From Chitinophaga terrae (ex Kim and Jung 2007) (GTDB lineage Bacteria > Bacteroidota > Bacteroidia > Chitinophagales > Chitinophagaceae): DNA of 64,000 nt. Both the position numbers and the translations under genes were made by a program. Shown piece by piece: positions 1 through 8,834 of the stretch (the first letter of the stretch is position 1; every line of letters begins with the position of its first letter). The notes beneath the pieces were generated by a model. That model saw nothing but the letters and a program-made list of their open reading frames with translations, was not told the origin of the DNA and searched no databases. The DNA is taken from assembly GCF_900107795.1 (NCBI RefSeq), contig NZ_FNRL01000029.1, positions 1 to 64,000 of the forward strand, read 5' to 3'.

Positions 1-267
1 GTTAAAAGCAAACCCAGATTGTCTAAAAAGGGTAATAGACACCTACGAAAGGCCTTTTACCTACCCGCTTTATCCGTTATCAGAAGTGATGATCACTTTA
101 AAGATATATTTAATAAACTAGTTGCAAGACATGGTATAAAAAAGAAAGCTATTGCTGCTATACAAAGGAAATTGTTGGAGATGACCTTTATTATCTTTAA
201 AAAGCAAGTTCCCTACGATAAACTATACTATAAAAAATTAGAGAGCTGTACAAGTACAACTCTCTAA
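1..267 (+). mobile_element. IS110-family transposase, C-terminal fragment (5' end outside window)
   Basis: The reading frame is open from base 1, so this is the 3' end of a gene that starts outside the window. The protein has the transposase_20 (IS116/IS110/IS902) C-terminal pattern: a KGNRHLRKAF stretch, then a helical segment ending in a run of hydrophobic and basic residues. This domain carries the conserved serine in IS110 enzymes and works with an N-terminal DEDD RuvC-like domain that is not visible here. The stop is followed by only about 65 bp of AT-rich DNA before a remnant of the palindromic repeat at 332-345. A short right end fits the IS110 group, in which the guide (bridge) RNA lies in the left end; that end is not in this window. 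Family assignment is good; intactness cannot be judged. Confidence 0.8.
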
Positions 268-331
268 ACAGGCTAACTTAGGTTGCCTTATAGACTACTA
301 AGTTAAATATTATTTGGTTTTAAACACAGAA

Positions 332-345
332 TCTTTGCGTGAAAC
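332..345. repeat. Remnant of the palindromic repeat terminus, next to the IS110 end
   Basis: The 14 bp TCTTTGCGTGAAAC is identical to the right terminus of the complete element near 54.46 kb, and its last 13 bp match the element at 47.6 kb. Its final C is the first base of the reverse-strand CTA stop of the AsmA-like gene, the same arrangement as beside mgtE and purU. The rest of the element is absent; IS110 DNA takes its place. The simplest reading is an IS110 insertion into a fourth copy of the repeat, with the other part outside the window. Confidence 0.6.
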
Positions 346-3032
346 TAGTGTTTGGTGGTGTCTGCGGATTTCTTCTTGAAGAGGTTGTTCAGCGTGCCCT
401 TCACTGTTTCGCCGGCTTGTTTGCCTATGTTTTCGAGGGGTTTGCCGGTGTTGGCCTGGCCGGAATCCTTTTTGCCTGTAAGCTGGTTTTTCAACTCGTC
501 TTTCAGGGAATTCACCGCGGTGTTCTTAATGTGATTCAGGCTGTCTTTGATGGTGGCCTTGGCTGAATCTACCTGGTTCTTTACCAAAGTGGCGACCTCT
601 GATTTCAGGTTGTTGGCAGATTCGCGCAGGTCTGTTTTTAAGCTCGGTTTTAAGATGTTTCCTGCCATTAATACCTGCAGGTGAACACTATCCCCCAATT
701 TAACCGGGATACCCTTGCTTTGAGCCTGGGAAGCGAGGTTATTGACAAGGTTATTGCCGGCGCTGCCCATCAGGCTGCGTGGCAGGGCCAGTTGAAGGGT
801 ATAGTCCAGCGACTGGTCAAAACCGTGAGAACCTGCTATGAGCATCTGTATGCCGTTAACAGTTACTTTGAAAGGATCTACTTTTACTCTTCCGTTTTCG
901 AAAGAAATATAGTTCTTAATATCTCTCAAAGAAAGATCTTTTAACTGGGAGATGTTAAGGGTATTGGCCAGCTGGTCTACCGGTGCAAACTGTTTCAGGA
1001 AGCCTTGTACCAGGAGCAGGCTGGCGTCGCCGGTCAGGGTGCTGAGGTCGGGCGACATATCTTTCCCCAGTTTGCCGTGCATGGTTAACTGAGATGTGAT
1101 CTTACCATTCAGGAATTTACCGATCGGCATCAGTTTCTGCACGGTGTTGAAGGTATTGAAGGTTTGTTGTACATCCAGTTCCTGGACATTGTAAGCCAGG
1201 TTAATGTCCGGGTTGGTTTTGCTGTTCTTTGTACTGTAGCTGCCGTTGATCTCCATCGTTCCCTGGAGGGCGTTGGCTTTCAGGTGTTGTATGGCTACTG
1301 TTTCATCTTTCACCGCCAGGTTACCTGTTACATTGGTCAGGTCGGCTTTGGCGTAGGTGATCTTGCCAACGTTGGCCTGCAGGCCCAGATCCAGGTTGGC
1401 AGGAACTGCAAACGGCTGCGCAGCGGCAGTATCAGGAGCAGCGGTGGTTGCAGTGGACGAGGTGCTGTTACCCATCCATTTATCCAGGTTAATATCGTCT
1501 GCTTTGAAACGCAGGTTGCCTTGCAACGGGTCGTTCTTCAGGGCGTAAGCCAGTAGGTTGTTCACTTCCCCGTTTGCTTCGAAATTGGTTCCCAGGTAAC
1601 GGCCATTCAGATCTTTTACGGTTACGTTCTTGGGGTTGAATTGCAGGAACAGGTTATTTAACTGAACCCCATCCGGGTAGTCCTTGCTCTTATAGAGCAT
1701 GTTGCTGAGCTGCAGGGTGCCCGCTGCATAGAACTTATCGTACTGCTGTTTTTCGATGGCGCTCATGTTTCCTTTGGCGTTGATATCCGCATCCAGGATC
1801 CCGCTAAGGTTAGTGCCGGCTTCCAGTTTTACAAAATCTTTGATCTTCGAGAGATCCAGTTTTCCTTTCGCCGATGCATCTACATACATATCGGAAACAG
1901 GGGTCTTAACCAGTAAGCGCAGGTCTACCGGCGCATTGTCCATTTCCAGGTGTCCTGTTGGCATGTCAACGATCGTGTGATCAGGTACGCCGTCAGGATT
2001 GCTAACTTTCAACGCGATCTGTATATTCTTTACAGGTTTAGGCAGATCAGGGTATTGGAAGAAACCATCTTTAACGCCCAGGTTGATGCCAAATGCCGGC
2101 ATCTGAACAGCGTTGTAGTTGCCTTTTACATAACCATCGAAGTTCGCGTTCCCGCTGGTTTTTATCTTGTCAAAATCTGTTTTGTAAACTGCCGGAACCA
2201 GGGATAATAAGTCTTTGAAATTAGTGGAAGGCGCTTTGAAACTGATGTCCATTCCATAGGTCGTATCGTTCACGAATTTAAAGAGACCCTGTAATGCAAG
2301 CTGCAGGTTGTTCAGAGATGCTTTACCATCTTTTAAGGTATAGGTGCTGGTAGTATTATCTACTTCTACCCCCGCATCAAGCGTGGTTCGAACCTGCGAC
2401 AGGTAAGGGATAAGACCGTACCTGAAAGTAATGGCATTGGCCACTGTATTGGTAGCCAGCAGGAATTTATCCTGTGTAAAATCACCCTTTCCCTGGTGTG
2501 TCAGGCCATCTACTACCAGGTCCATATTCCCCTGGCGGTCTTCATACCTGATCCAGGCGTCTTCGATCTTATATTGTTGCAGGCTCAAAGCAAAGGTGCT
2601 TTTGGAAGTATCTGCACTTACAGCTGCGGTATCAGGTTTGGTGATATTCCAGTTTGCCTGCCCGTTCTTATCCACAATGGCGTGTATACGTGGCTGTGAG
2701 AGAGTGATATTATAGATCTCCATTTTATCTCCCCTGATCACGCTCATCAGGTTAACGGCAACGTCTATTTGTTTTACCGCTGCCAGGGTATCACCGGCAA
2801 ACTGCCCGGTACCGACGATCTGCAGGTCATCCAGTCCTACAGCCACTCTTGGGAAATGCCTGAATAAACTGATATCTACGTCCGAGAAGTCAACTTTTGC
2901 GACAAGTTCTTCATTTAAAACGGTTTTAACTTTTGCTATAATCTTATCTTTAAAGAGATAAGGAACCGATATTGCAGCAATTACCAGCAATAAGATGATG
3001 ATGGCCACAATTTTTAGGAACTTTTTGAGCAT
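345..3032 (-). CDS. AsmA-like envelope protein
   Basis: A protein of 895 aa with one N-terminal membrane segment (about residues 8-26) followed by a long beta-rich periplasmic region and a charged, helix-prone, Lys/Ala-rich tail. The N-terminal section after the helix (VPYLFKDKIIAKV, then the FPRVAVGLDDLQI stretch) is typical of the AsmA/DUF748 group, and the region around residues 560-780 resembles the AsmA C-terminal domain. Family members are repeating-beta-groove proteins linked to lipid movement between membranes or outer-membrane assembly; the substrate here is unknown. The gene stands alone, divergent from the TrmH-type gene with about 65 bp between starts. Its stop codon overlaps the palindromic repeat remnant. 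Confidence 0.75.
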   Translation of the reverse strand: MLKKFLKIVAIIILLLVIAAISVPYLFKDKIIAKVKTVLNEELVAKVDFSDVDISLFRHFPRVAVGLDDLQIVGTGQFAGDTLAAVKQIDVAVNLMSVIRGDKMEIYNITLSQPRIHAIVDKNGQANWNITKPDTAAVSADTSKSTFALSLQQYKIEDAWIRYEDRQGNMDLVVDGLTHQGKGDFTQDKFLLATNTVANAITFRYGLIPYLSQVRTTLDAGVEVDNTTSTYTLKDGKASLNNLQLALQGLFKFVNDTTYGMDISFKAPSTNFKDLLSLVPAVYKTDFDKIKTSGNANFDGYVKGNYNAVQMPAFGINLGVKDGFFQYPDLPKPVKNIQIALKVSNPDGVPDHTIVDMPTGHLEMDNAPVDLRLLVKTPVSDMYVDASAKGKLDLSKIKDFVKLEAGTNLSGILDADINAKGNMSAIEKQQYDKFYAAGTLQLSNMLYKSKDYPDGVQLNNLFLQFNPKNVTVKDLNGRYLGTNFEANGEVNNLLAYALKNDPLQGNLRFKADDINLDKWMGNSTSSTATTAAPDTAAAQPFAVPANLDLGLQANVGKITYAKADLTNVTGNLAVKDETVAIQHLKANALQGTMEINGSYSTKNSKTNPDINLAYNVQELDVQQTFNTFNTVQKLMPIGKFLNGKITSQLTMHGKLGKDMSPDLSTLTGDASLLLVQGFLKQFAPVDQLANTLNISQLKDLSLRDIKNYISFENGRVKVDPFKVTVNGIQMLIAGSHGFDQSLDYTLQLALPRSLMGSAGNNLVNNLASQAQSKGIPVKLGDSVHLQVLMAGNILKPSLKTDLRESANNLKSEVATLVKNQVDSAKATIKDSLNHIKNTAVNSLKDELKNQLTGKKDSGQANTGKPLENIGKQAGETVKGTLNNLFKKKSADTTKH

Positions 3033-3047
3033 AGGTTTATGTTGTAT

Positions 3048-3081
3048 TTTGGCGTGAAGATAAGGGAAAGAATTATTTTTG
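3048..3081 (+). promoter_or_regulatory. Bacteroidota-type promoter for the TrmH-family gene
   Basis: TTTG at 3048-3051 and TATTTTTG at 3074-3081 match the -33 TTTG and -7 TAnnTTTG elements, separated by 22 bp. The start codon at 3098 lies 17 bp after the -7 element, so the leader would be only about 10 nt. Confidence 0.55.
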
Positions 3082-3097
3082 CGACAACACCGATATT

Positions 3098-3706
3098 ATG
3101 ACACCAGAAAGAAGAGAAAGATTACTGACTGTACTACAGAAGCGACAAACAAATCTGACAGTAGTATTGGAAGATGTTCAGGACCCGCACAATGTGGCTG
3201 CCGTAATGCGTACCTGCGATGCTGTTGGTATCCAGGATCTTTATATTATCACTACCCTGGCGCCAAGAAGAAAGAAATGGGGCCACAGGAGCAGCAGCAG
3301 CGCTGAAGGCTGGCTGACCATCCACCAGTTCACCGATCCCGAAGCCTGTGTAGCTGAATTAAGGAAGAAGTATAATAAGATCTACACTACTCACCTGGCC
3401 ACTGATTCCGTGACTTTATATGATATAGACTTTACTGATTCTGTAGCCCTGGTATTTGGAAATGAAAGAACGGGAGTGAGCGACAAGGTAAGAGCCCTGG
3501 CAGATGGAAACTTTATTATTCCGCAGATGGGCATGATACGTTCCCTGAATATTTCTGTAGCCTGCGCCGTTAGTATTTATGAAGCCATGCGGCAAAAATC
3601 CCTTGCCGGGCATTATGACAAGCCAAGCCTCGCCCCGGAAAGATATAATGCGTTGCTGGAAGAATGGGGATTCAGGGGAGAAGAACTGAATGAAGAATTG
3701 TTGTAG
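3098..3706 (+). CDS. trmH: TrmH/SpoU-family RNA 2'-O-methyltransferase
   Basis: A 202-aa SPOUT-fold methyltransferase. The three SpoU motifs are visible: the N-terminal DVQDPHNVAAVMRTCDA segment (about residues 27-43), the NERTGVSD segment (about 125-132), and the C-terminal SLNISVACAVSIYEAMRQ segment that forms the trefoil knot and binds SAM. The length and the extended N-terminus fit TrmH, which methylates the ribose of G18 in tRNA, better than the rRNA enzyme RlmB. The family is certain, the exact nucleotide is inferred. It is monocistronic, with a promoter just upstream and a strong terminator downstream. Confidence 0.85.
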   Translation: MTPERRERLLTVLQKRQTNLTVVLEDVQDPHNVAAVMRTCDAVGIQDLYIITTLAPRRKKWGHRSSSSAEGWLTIHQFTDPEACVAELRKKYNKIYTTHLATDSVTLYDIDFTDSVALVFGNERTGVSDKVRALADGNFIIPQMGMIRSLNISVACAVSIYEAMRQKSLAGHYDKPSLAPERYNALLEEWGFRGEELNEELL

Positions 3707-3730
3707 CAGATATACTACATGATATAGATA

Positions 3731-3760
3731 AAAATGGCGAAGAGAAATCTTCGCCATTTT
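3731..3760 (+). terminator. Rho-independent terminator after the TrmH-type gene
   Basis: A perfect 13-bp stem, AAAATGGCGAAGA pairing with TCTTCGCCATTTT around a GAAA tetraloop. The right arm ends in a T-run, so it can terminate plus-strand transcripts 25 bp after the stop. Confidence 0.85.
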
Positions 3761-3838
3761 TATTGGTTTGCTGACAGCATGGATTTTTTTATACAGCGAT
3801 AAATATTAATTAATTTATTTTTTATATATGTTTGGTGT

Positions 3839-4321
3839 ATGAAAAGAATCCTATTTCTGTTTATTATAATTTTTTCAGCCTGTACCGGGGCACAGCAGGA
3901 TAAAGGGGGCCTGCACACGGAAACCGCGGGGATTATTCCATCTGCCGATTCAACTATTCAAGTCGCCGGTTGGGAAGAGGATGAAGACCTGGATCTTCGC
4001 CCGCGTTTTGAAATGGATACCAGCGAATGCTCACGGCTATTGAACAGTTTTATCCAGAGCAGCAGTTTCACCTGGCTTGAAAACCAACCCAAAGACAGTA
4101 TTTACGCGATGGTGAACGAGGTAGATGACAGCCTGGTAACTATCAGGTTGGAGTATCATAATGATGGAGAACATTTCACGGCGGGTTGGTTATCCCTGGA
4201 TCTGCGTTCGGGGTTATTGAAAGATGAAATGAGCGAGTCGGATACTGTCAGGTCATTTACCTACGACAAGAAGAAGCTGGAAGCGTTGATGAGCAATTGT
4301 TTGTTTGAGGATAGCGAATAA
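3839..4321 (+). CDS. Small lipoprotein of unknown function
   Basis: A 160-aa protein with a lipoprotein signal (MKRILFLFIIIFSAC, lipobox cysteine at residue 15), so it is probably exported and lipidated. The mature part is acidic, with an EEDEDLDLRPRF stretch followed by a mixed alpha/beta region; no known domain is recognised. It lies between the TrmH-type gene and the convergent nrdA and shares no operon with either. The lipoprotein call is firm, function unknown. Confidence 0.7.
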   Translation: MKRILFLFIIIFSACTGAQQDKGGLHTETAGIIPSADSTIQVAGWEEDEDLDLRPRFEMDTSECSRLLNSFIQSSSFTWLENQPKDSIYAMVNEVDDSLVTIRLEYHNDGEHFTAGWLSLDLRSGLLKDEMSESDTVRSFTYDKKKLEALMSNCLFEDSE

Positions 4322-4327
4322 AAAAAA

Positions 4328-4351
4328 TCCCTGGCCTTGAAGGGCCAGGGA
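4328..4351 (-). terminator. Terminator of the nrdBA operon
   Basis: TCCCTGGCC (4328-4336) pairs perfectly with GGCCAGGGA (4343-4351) around a 6-nt loop. On the minus strand the stem is followed by a T-run (the A-run at 4320-4327). It may also help end the convergent lipoprotein transcript. Confidence 0.85.
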
Positions 4352-4376
4352 CCAACATTTATACTTACATAAACCC

Positions 4377-6752
4377 TTATGCGCTGCAGGTTACGCAACC
4401 TTCTTCCATGGTGCAAACAGGGCCGGAAATGATCTCTTCCTGCATTGATTCTCCGCTTGGAGCAACAACCGGCTGGATCTGCTGACCGCCTTGTTTTTCT
4501 ACCGTAAACTGTACGGCCTGGGTAGCGGCTTGTGTGCGCAGGTAGTACATGCCGGTTTTGAGTCCTTTCTTCCACGCATAGAAGTGCATGGAGGTCAGTT
4601 TACCCGTACTTGGCGTATCTACGAATAAGTTAAGCGATTGTGACTGGCAGATATATGCACCCCTGTCGGCAGCCATATCGATCAGGCTACGTTGCTTGAT
4701 CTCCCAGACTGTTTTGTACAGTTCTTTAATATTAGCCGGGATCTCGTTGATGTTCTGGATAGAACCGTTATGGGCAATGATCTTGTTCTTCATGTCATTA
4801 TCCCACAGGCCTAATTCTACCAGGTCTTTCAGAAGGTGTTTGTTCACGACGATGAACTCTCCGCTTAATACGCGGCGGGTATAAATGTTCGAGGTATATG
4901 GCTCAAAGCATTCGTTGTTGCCAAGTATCTGAGAAGTGGAAGCAGTAGGCATTGGCGCCAGCAACAGGGAGTTGCGGATACCGTCCTTGATGATGGATTT
5001 TTTCAGTGCGTCCCAGTTCCAGCGAGGACCCGGAGTTACGCCCCACATATCGAACTGCAGGATACCTTTGGAAGCCGGCGAACCAGGGAAGGTTTCGTAA
5101 GGGCCGTCTTTTTTAGCCAGGTCGTTTGATGCAGATAATGCAGCAAAGTAGATGGTTTCAAAGATATCTTTGTTCAATTGTTTAGCTTCTTCGCTTTCGA
5201 AAGGATAACGCATTAAAATAAATGCATCAGCCAGTCCCTGTACTCCTAATCCTACAGGGCGATGGCGCATGTTGCTGCGTCTTGCTTCCTCTACAGGATA
5301 GTAGTTATAGTCAATGATCTTGTTCAGGTTCAGGGTAGCCTGGTAAGTTACCTCGTATAATTTCTGGTGATCGAACTGTCCGTCGCTGATAAAGCGTGGC
5401 AAAGCCAGGGAGGCCAGGTTACATACTGCTACTTCATTTGCATCGGTATACTCGATGATCTCAGTGCAAAGGTTGGAGCTTTTGATTGTACCCAGGTTCT
5501 GCTGGTTGGATTTGCGGTTAGCCGCATCTTTATACAGCAGGTATGGGTTGCCGGTTTCGATCTGTGCATCGAGGATAGCGAACCAGAGATCCTGTGCTTT
5601 TACAGTTCTGCGGGCGCGGTTTTCCTCTTCATACTGGGTGTATAATTTTTCAAATTCATCACCCCAGGTTTCGTGCAGTCCCGGTGCTTCGTGAGGACAG
5701 AACAGCGACCAGTTGCCATTGGATTCTACTCTTTTCATGAACAGGTCTGGTACCCAGAGTGCATAGAAAAGATCGCGGGCGCGGAGTTCTTCTTTACCAT
5801 GGTTTTTACGGAGATCCAGGAATTCGAAGATATCTGCATGCCATGGTTCCAGGTAAATGGCGAATGCGCCTTTCCTTTTACCGCCGCCCTGGTCTACATA
5901 TCTTGCTGTGTCGTTGAACACGCGCAGCATTGGAATAATACCGTTGGAAGTACCGTTGGTGCCGCTGATATAAGAACCGGTAGCGCGAATGTTGTGGATG
6001 CTGAGACCAATACCGCCGGCGCTCTGAGAGATCTTGGCAGTTTGTTTCAGCGTATCGTAAATACCTTCGATGCTATCGTCCTGCATGGTCAGCAGGAAGC
6101 AGGATGACATCTGCGGTTTTGGAGTACCTGCGTTGAAGAGGGTAGGAGTAGCATGGGTGAACCAACGCTCGCTCATCAGGTTGTATGTTTTGATGGCAGA
6201 CTCAATATCCTCTTTATGAATACCTACGGCTACACGCATTAACATGTGCTGAGGGCGTTCCTGGACTTTACCGTCTGTTTTCAGGAGGTAAGAACGTTCC
6301 AGGGTTTTGAAACCGAAGTAATCGTATGCGAAGTCACGATCGTAGATGATGCTGGAATCCAGGATCTCTGCATTCTTTCTAATGATCTCATAAATCTCGT
6401 CAGACAGCAAAGCCGCTGATTTGCCGGTTTTAGGATCAATATATTCATACAGTTTCTTCATCGTTTTGGAAAACGACTTGATCGTGTTCTTATGAAGATT
6501 GCTTACCGCGATGCGGGAGGCAAGCAAAGCATAATCCGGGTGTTTGGTAGTCAGTGAAGCCGCAGTTTCTGCAGCCAGGTTATCCAGTTCGCTCGTTGTT
6601 ACGCCATCGTATAATCCTTGTATCACCTTCTTTGCTACGTCAATAGCATCTACATATTCAGTATTGAAGCCATAGCAGAGCTTTTCAATACGTGCAGTGA
6701 TCTTGTCGAATTTCACTGCTTCTTTTCTTCCATCTCTTTTAATTACGAACAT
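4377..6752 (-). CDS. nrdA: Class Ia ribonucleoside-diphosphate reductase, alpha subunit
   Basis: A 791-aa catalytic chain of the aerobic ribonucleotide reductase, which reduces ribonucleoside diphosphates to deoxy forms. An N-terminal ATP-cone (about residues 1-90) indicates allosteric control by ATP/dATP. Active-site residues are present: the redox pair Cys218 (MSSCFLL) and Cys444 (VAVCNLAS), the thiyl-radical Cys429 flanked by Asn427 and Glu431 (NLCTE), and the C-terminal shuttle pair Cys786/Cys789 in the GCVTCSA tail used by thioredoxin or glutaredoxin. It is the second gene of an nrdB-nrdA operon (36 bp apart), the reverse of the order in E. coli. The operon ends at a strong hairpin terminator. 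Nothing is missing. Confidence 0.95.
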   Translation of the reverse strand: MFVIKRDGRKEAVKFDKITARIEKLCYGFNTEYVDAIDVAKKVIQGLYDGVTTSELDNLAAETAASLTTKHPDYALLASRIAVSNLHKNTIKSFSKTMKKLYEYIDPKTGKSAALLSDEIYEIIRKNAEILDSSIIYDRDFAYDYFGFKTLERSYLLKTDGKVQERPQHMLMRVAVGIHKEDIESAIKTYNLMSERWFTHATPTLFNAGTPKPQMSSCFLLTMQDDSIEGIYDTLKQTAKISQSAGGIGLSIHNIRATGSYISGTNGTSNGIIPMLRVFNDTARYVDQGGGKRKGAFAIYLEPWHADIFEFLDLRKNHGKEELRARDLFYALWVPDLFMKRVESNGNWSLFCPHEAPGLHETWGDEFEKLYTQYEEENRARRTVKAQDLWFAILDAQIETGNPYLLYKDAANRKSNQQNLGTIKSSNLCTEIIEYTDANEVAVCNLASLALPRFISDGQFDHQKLYEVTYQATLNLNKIIDYNYYPVEEARRSNMRHRPVGLGVQGLADAFILMRYPFESEEAKQLNKDIFETIYFAALSASNDLAKKDGPYETFPGSPASKGILQFDMWGVTPGPRWNWDALKKSIIKDGIRNSLLLAPMPTASTSQILGNNECFEPYTSNIYTRRVLSGEFIVVNKHLLKDLVELGLWDNDMKNKIIAHNGSIQNINEIPANIKELYKTVWEIKQRSLIDMAADRGAYICQSQSLNLFVDTPSTGKLTSMHFYAWKKGLKTGMYYLRTQAATQAVQFTVEKQGGQQIQPVVAPSGESMQEEIISGPVCTMEEGCVTCSA

Positions 6753-6788
6753 GGGTTTACGAATTTAAGAGGTTAGTAATTTAAAAAA

Positions 6789-7763
6789 TTAGAAATCTTC
6801 TTCCAGGCTGAAGGTTTGCGCTTCTTTAGTACCGCCCATAACGCCGGATTTCTGGTAGTCGCCCACACGTTTTTCAAAGAAATTGGTCTTACCCTGTAAG
6901 GAGATCATTTCCATGAAGTCAAAAGGATTAGACGAGTTATATATTTTAGAATAACCTAATTCAGAGATCCATCTGTCGGCAACAAACTCGATGTACTGGC
7001 CCATCAAATCTGCGTTCATACCGATCAATGCAACTGGCAATGCTTCTGTGATGAATTCTTTCTCATAAGTCACTGCATCACGGATAATGGTATGCACCTG
7101 TTCTTCTGTTAATTTATTTTCCAGCATGCTGTATAACAGGCAGGCAAATTCACAGTGCAATCCTTCGTCGCGGCTGATCAGTTCATTGGAGAAGGTCAGG
7201 CCTGGCATCAGTCCTCTTTTCTTCAGCCAGAAAATAGAACAGAAACTTCCGCTGAAGAAGATACCTTCTACAGCAGCAAATGCTACCAGTCTTTCAGCAA
7301 ATGTTCCGTTTTCTATCCAGCGTAAAGCCCATTCCGCTTTTTTCTTTACAGCAGGAACTGTATCAATGGCATGGAATAAACGATCTTTTTCGATAGGATC
7401 TTTCACATAAGTGTCGATCAGCAATGCATATGTTTCTGAGTGAATATTTTCCATCATGATCTGGAAACCATAAAAGCAACGGGCTTCAGGGATCTGTACT
7501 TCACTCATGAAGTTTACAGCCAGGTTCTCGTTAACGATACCATCACTGGCGGCAAAAAATGCTAATACATGAGAGATGAAATGACGTTCGCCATCATTTA
7601 AGGCTGCCCAATCTTTCAGATCAGCGCTCAGGTCAATCTCTTCTGCGGTCCAGAAACTGGCTTCATGTTTTTTATATTGCTCCCAGATTGCAGGAAATTT
7701 GATTGGCAATAACACAAAGCGCTCCTTGTTCTCTTTTAAAAGAATTTCATTCTCGTTACTCAT
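6789..7763 (-). CDS. nrdB: Class Ia ribonucleoside-diphosphate reductase, beta subunit
   Basis: A 324-aa ferritin-like chain that holds the diiron-tyrosyl radical needed by NrdA. Iron ligands and the radical residue are recognisable by their eukaryote-like spacing: Asp74 ([10 protein letters not shown]), Glu105 and His108 (ENIHSE), with the radical Tyr112 four residues further on. The sequence resembles eukaryotic R2 proteins ([12 protein letters not shown]) more than E. coli NrdB, as is usual in Bacteroidota. The C-terminal EEDF tail should dock onto NrdA. It is the first gene of the operon; the promoter and a cluster of DnaA-box-like sites lie 140-220 bp upstream. Confidence 0.95.
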   Translation of the reverse strand: MSNENEILLKENKERFVLLPIKFPAIWEQYKKHEASFWTAEEIDLSADLKDWAALNDGERHFISHVLAFFAASDGIVNENLAVNFMSEVQIPEARCFYGFQIMMENIHSETYALLIDTYVKDPIEKDRLFHAIDTVPAVKKKAEWALRWIENGTFAERLVAFAAVEGIFFSGSFCSIFWLKKRGLMPGLTFSNELISRDEGLHCEFACLLYSMLENKLTEEQVHTIIRDAVTYEKEFITEALPVALIGMNADLMGQYIEFVADRWISELGYSKIYNSSNPFDFMEMISLQGKTNFFEKRVGDYQKSGVMGGTKEAQTFSLEEDF

Positions 7764-7904
7764 CGTTTAATATTTTATATGGGTACTGTCGAAGTTTTTT
7801 GGTTTTTCATCTTTGGGGGTCAGCTGCTGAAATTACCACTTGATCCGACGACACATCTGGCTATTTCATCATCCCTGCTTTCCAAAACTATACGCTCAGG
7901 ATTA

Positions 7905-7934
7905 CAAATGTAAGCATCCAGTTAAGGGTGCAAA
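7905..7934 (-). promoter_or_regulatory. Predicted nrdBA promoter
   Basis: On the minus strand TTTG (7931-7934) is followed after 18 bp by TACATTTG (7905-7912), a full match to the Bacteroidota -33/-7 consensus. A second -7-like element, TAGTTTTG, lies at 7883-7890 but with poor spacing. The leader would be about 130-140 nt. The first gene-free stretch over 300 bp (7764-8191) contains this promoter and the repeat cluster at 7942-7983; nothing else clear was seen in it. Confidence 0.5.
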
Positions 7935-7941
7935 GAGATAG

Positions 7942-7983
7942 TTTTCAACAGGTGTGGAAAAAGATGTTGAACATTGTTGAAAC
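7942..7983. promoter_or_regulatory. Cluster of DnaA-box-like 9-mers upstream of nrdBA
   Basis: Four related 9-mers lie within 42 bp: TTTTCAACA (7942-7950), TGTGGAAAA (7953-7961, reverse complement TTTTCCACA), TGTTGAACA (7965-7973) and TGTTGAAAC (7975-7983). TTTTCCACA fits the DnaA consensus TT(A/T)TNCACA fully; TTTTCAACA differs at one position. The first two form an almost perfect inverted repeat. The cluster begins 8 bp upstream of the predicted -33 element, a usual place for a regulator. In E. coli, DnaA controls nrdAB; the same role here is inference. Confidence 0.4.
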
Positions 7984-8191
7984 GGAGTGCCGGTAAGCAT
8001 TTGAAGGATTGTGAGCATTGCTATATAAGGAATGATTTGCATGTGAAAAACCCGGGGAAAAAAAAGAGGCTTTCGTGACAATTTTTTGAACAGTTGATAA
8101 GTCTATGACCCTCAGTACAAAAATCGCTCTCAAAAAAAATTGTGTATATATAAGCGAATTTTTCATATTTACATTTCTCAAGCATGATCAT

Positions 8192-8833
8192 ATGTCGGAA
8201 TCGGTTATTACATTAAAGAATGTGCGAAAGGCATACCAGGGAAACCCAGTACTGGAAATCCCGTTCCTGGAAGTTCCTGTTGGAATCCACTGGCTGAAAG
8301 GACAGAACGGGGCAGGAAAAACAACTTGTATGAAAGTAATAGCCGGGTTGATTCCGTTCTCCGGTGAAATATTGTTGCGGGAAGATATTAGTAATAAATA
8401 TAATCCGGTGGCGCTGCGCAAAGCTATCAACTATGCAGAGGCAGAACCGCTTTTTCCCGCCTACCTGACAGGCAACGACCTGCTGGCATTATACATGAAC
8501 ACCAAGGGAGGGGATAAGGACTGGATAAACGAAGTGGCCACACAGTTAGGCATACACGCTTATATCAACTTTCCCGTAAGCAGCTATTCAAGCGGGATGT
8601 TGAAAAAGTTGTCGCTGCTGCTGGCTTTTACAGGCACTCCTCAACTGATCCTGCTGGACGAACCCCTGATCACTATCGATACCGCGGCTGTGGAAACGTT
8701 ATACGGGCTCATCCGTGAAAAATCTGAACAGGGCGTGTCTTTTATTATCACCTCTCACCAGCCGATCGATGAATCGGTCATCCGCCTGAGCGGCGTCTTA
8801 AACGTAGCTGATAAAACCATTACCCGGAACTGA
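8192..8833 (+). CDS. ABC transporter ATP-binding protein
   Basis: A 213-aa ATPase from the ATG at 8192; the frame is open further upstream, but the family start (MSESVITLKNVRKAY) points here. Walker A is GQNGAGKTT, the signature is YSSGMLKKL (usual LSGG replaced by YSSG) and Walker B is LILLDEPL. The domain is short, as in ATPases of exporter-type systems such as gliding-associated or antibiotic/Cu-export transporters. It is followed after one base by a membrane protein that should be its permease. Substrate unknown. Confidence 0.85.
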   Translation: MSESVITLKNVRKAYQGNPVLEIPFLEVPVGIHWLKGQNGAGKTTCMKVIAGLIPFSGEILLREDISNKYNPVALRKAINYAEAEPLFPAYLTGNDLLALYMNTKGGDKDWINEVATQLGIHAYINFPVSSYSSGMLKKLSLLLAFTGTPQLILLDEPLITIDTAAVETLYGLIREKSEQGVSFIITSHQPIDESVIRLSGVLNVADKTITRN

Positions 8834-8834
8834 T

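Noticed and set aside
2380-2400. GGTTCGAACC-like sequence resembling a tRNA T-arm
   Set aside because: It lies inside the AsmA-like gene and no cloverleaf or acceptor stem can be formed around it.
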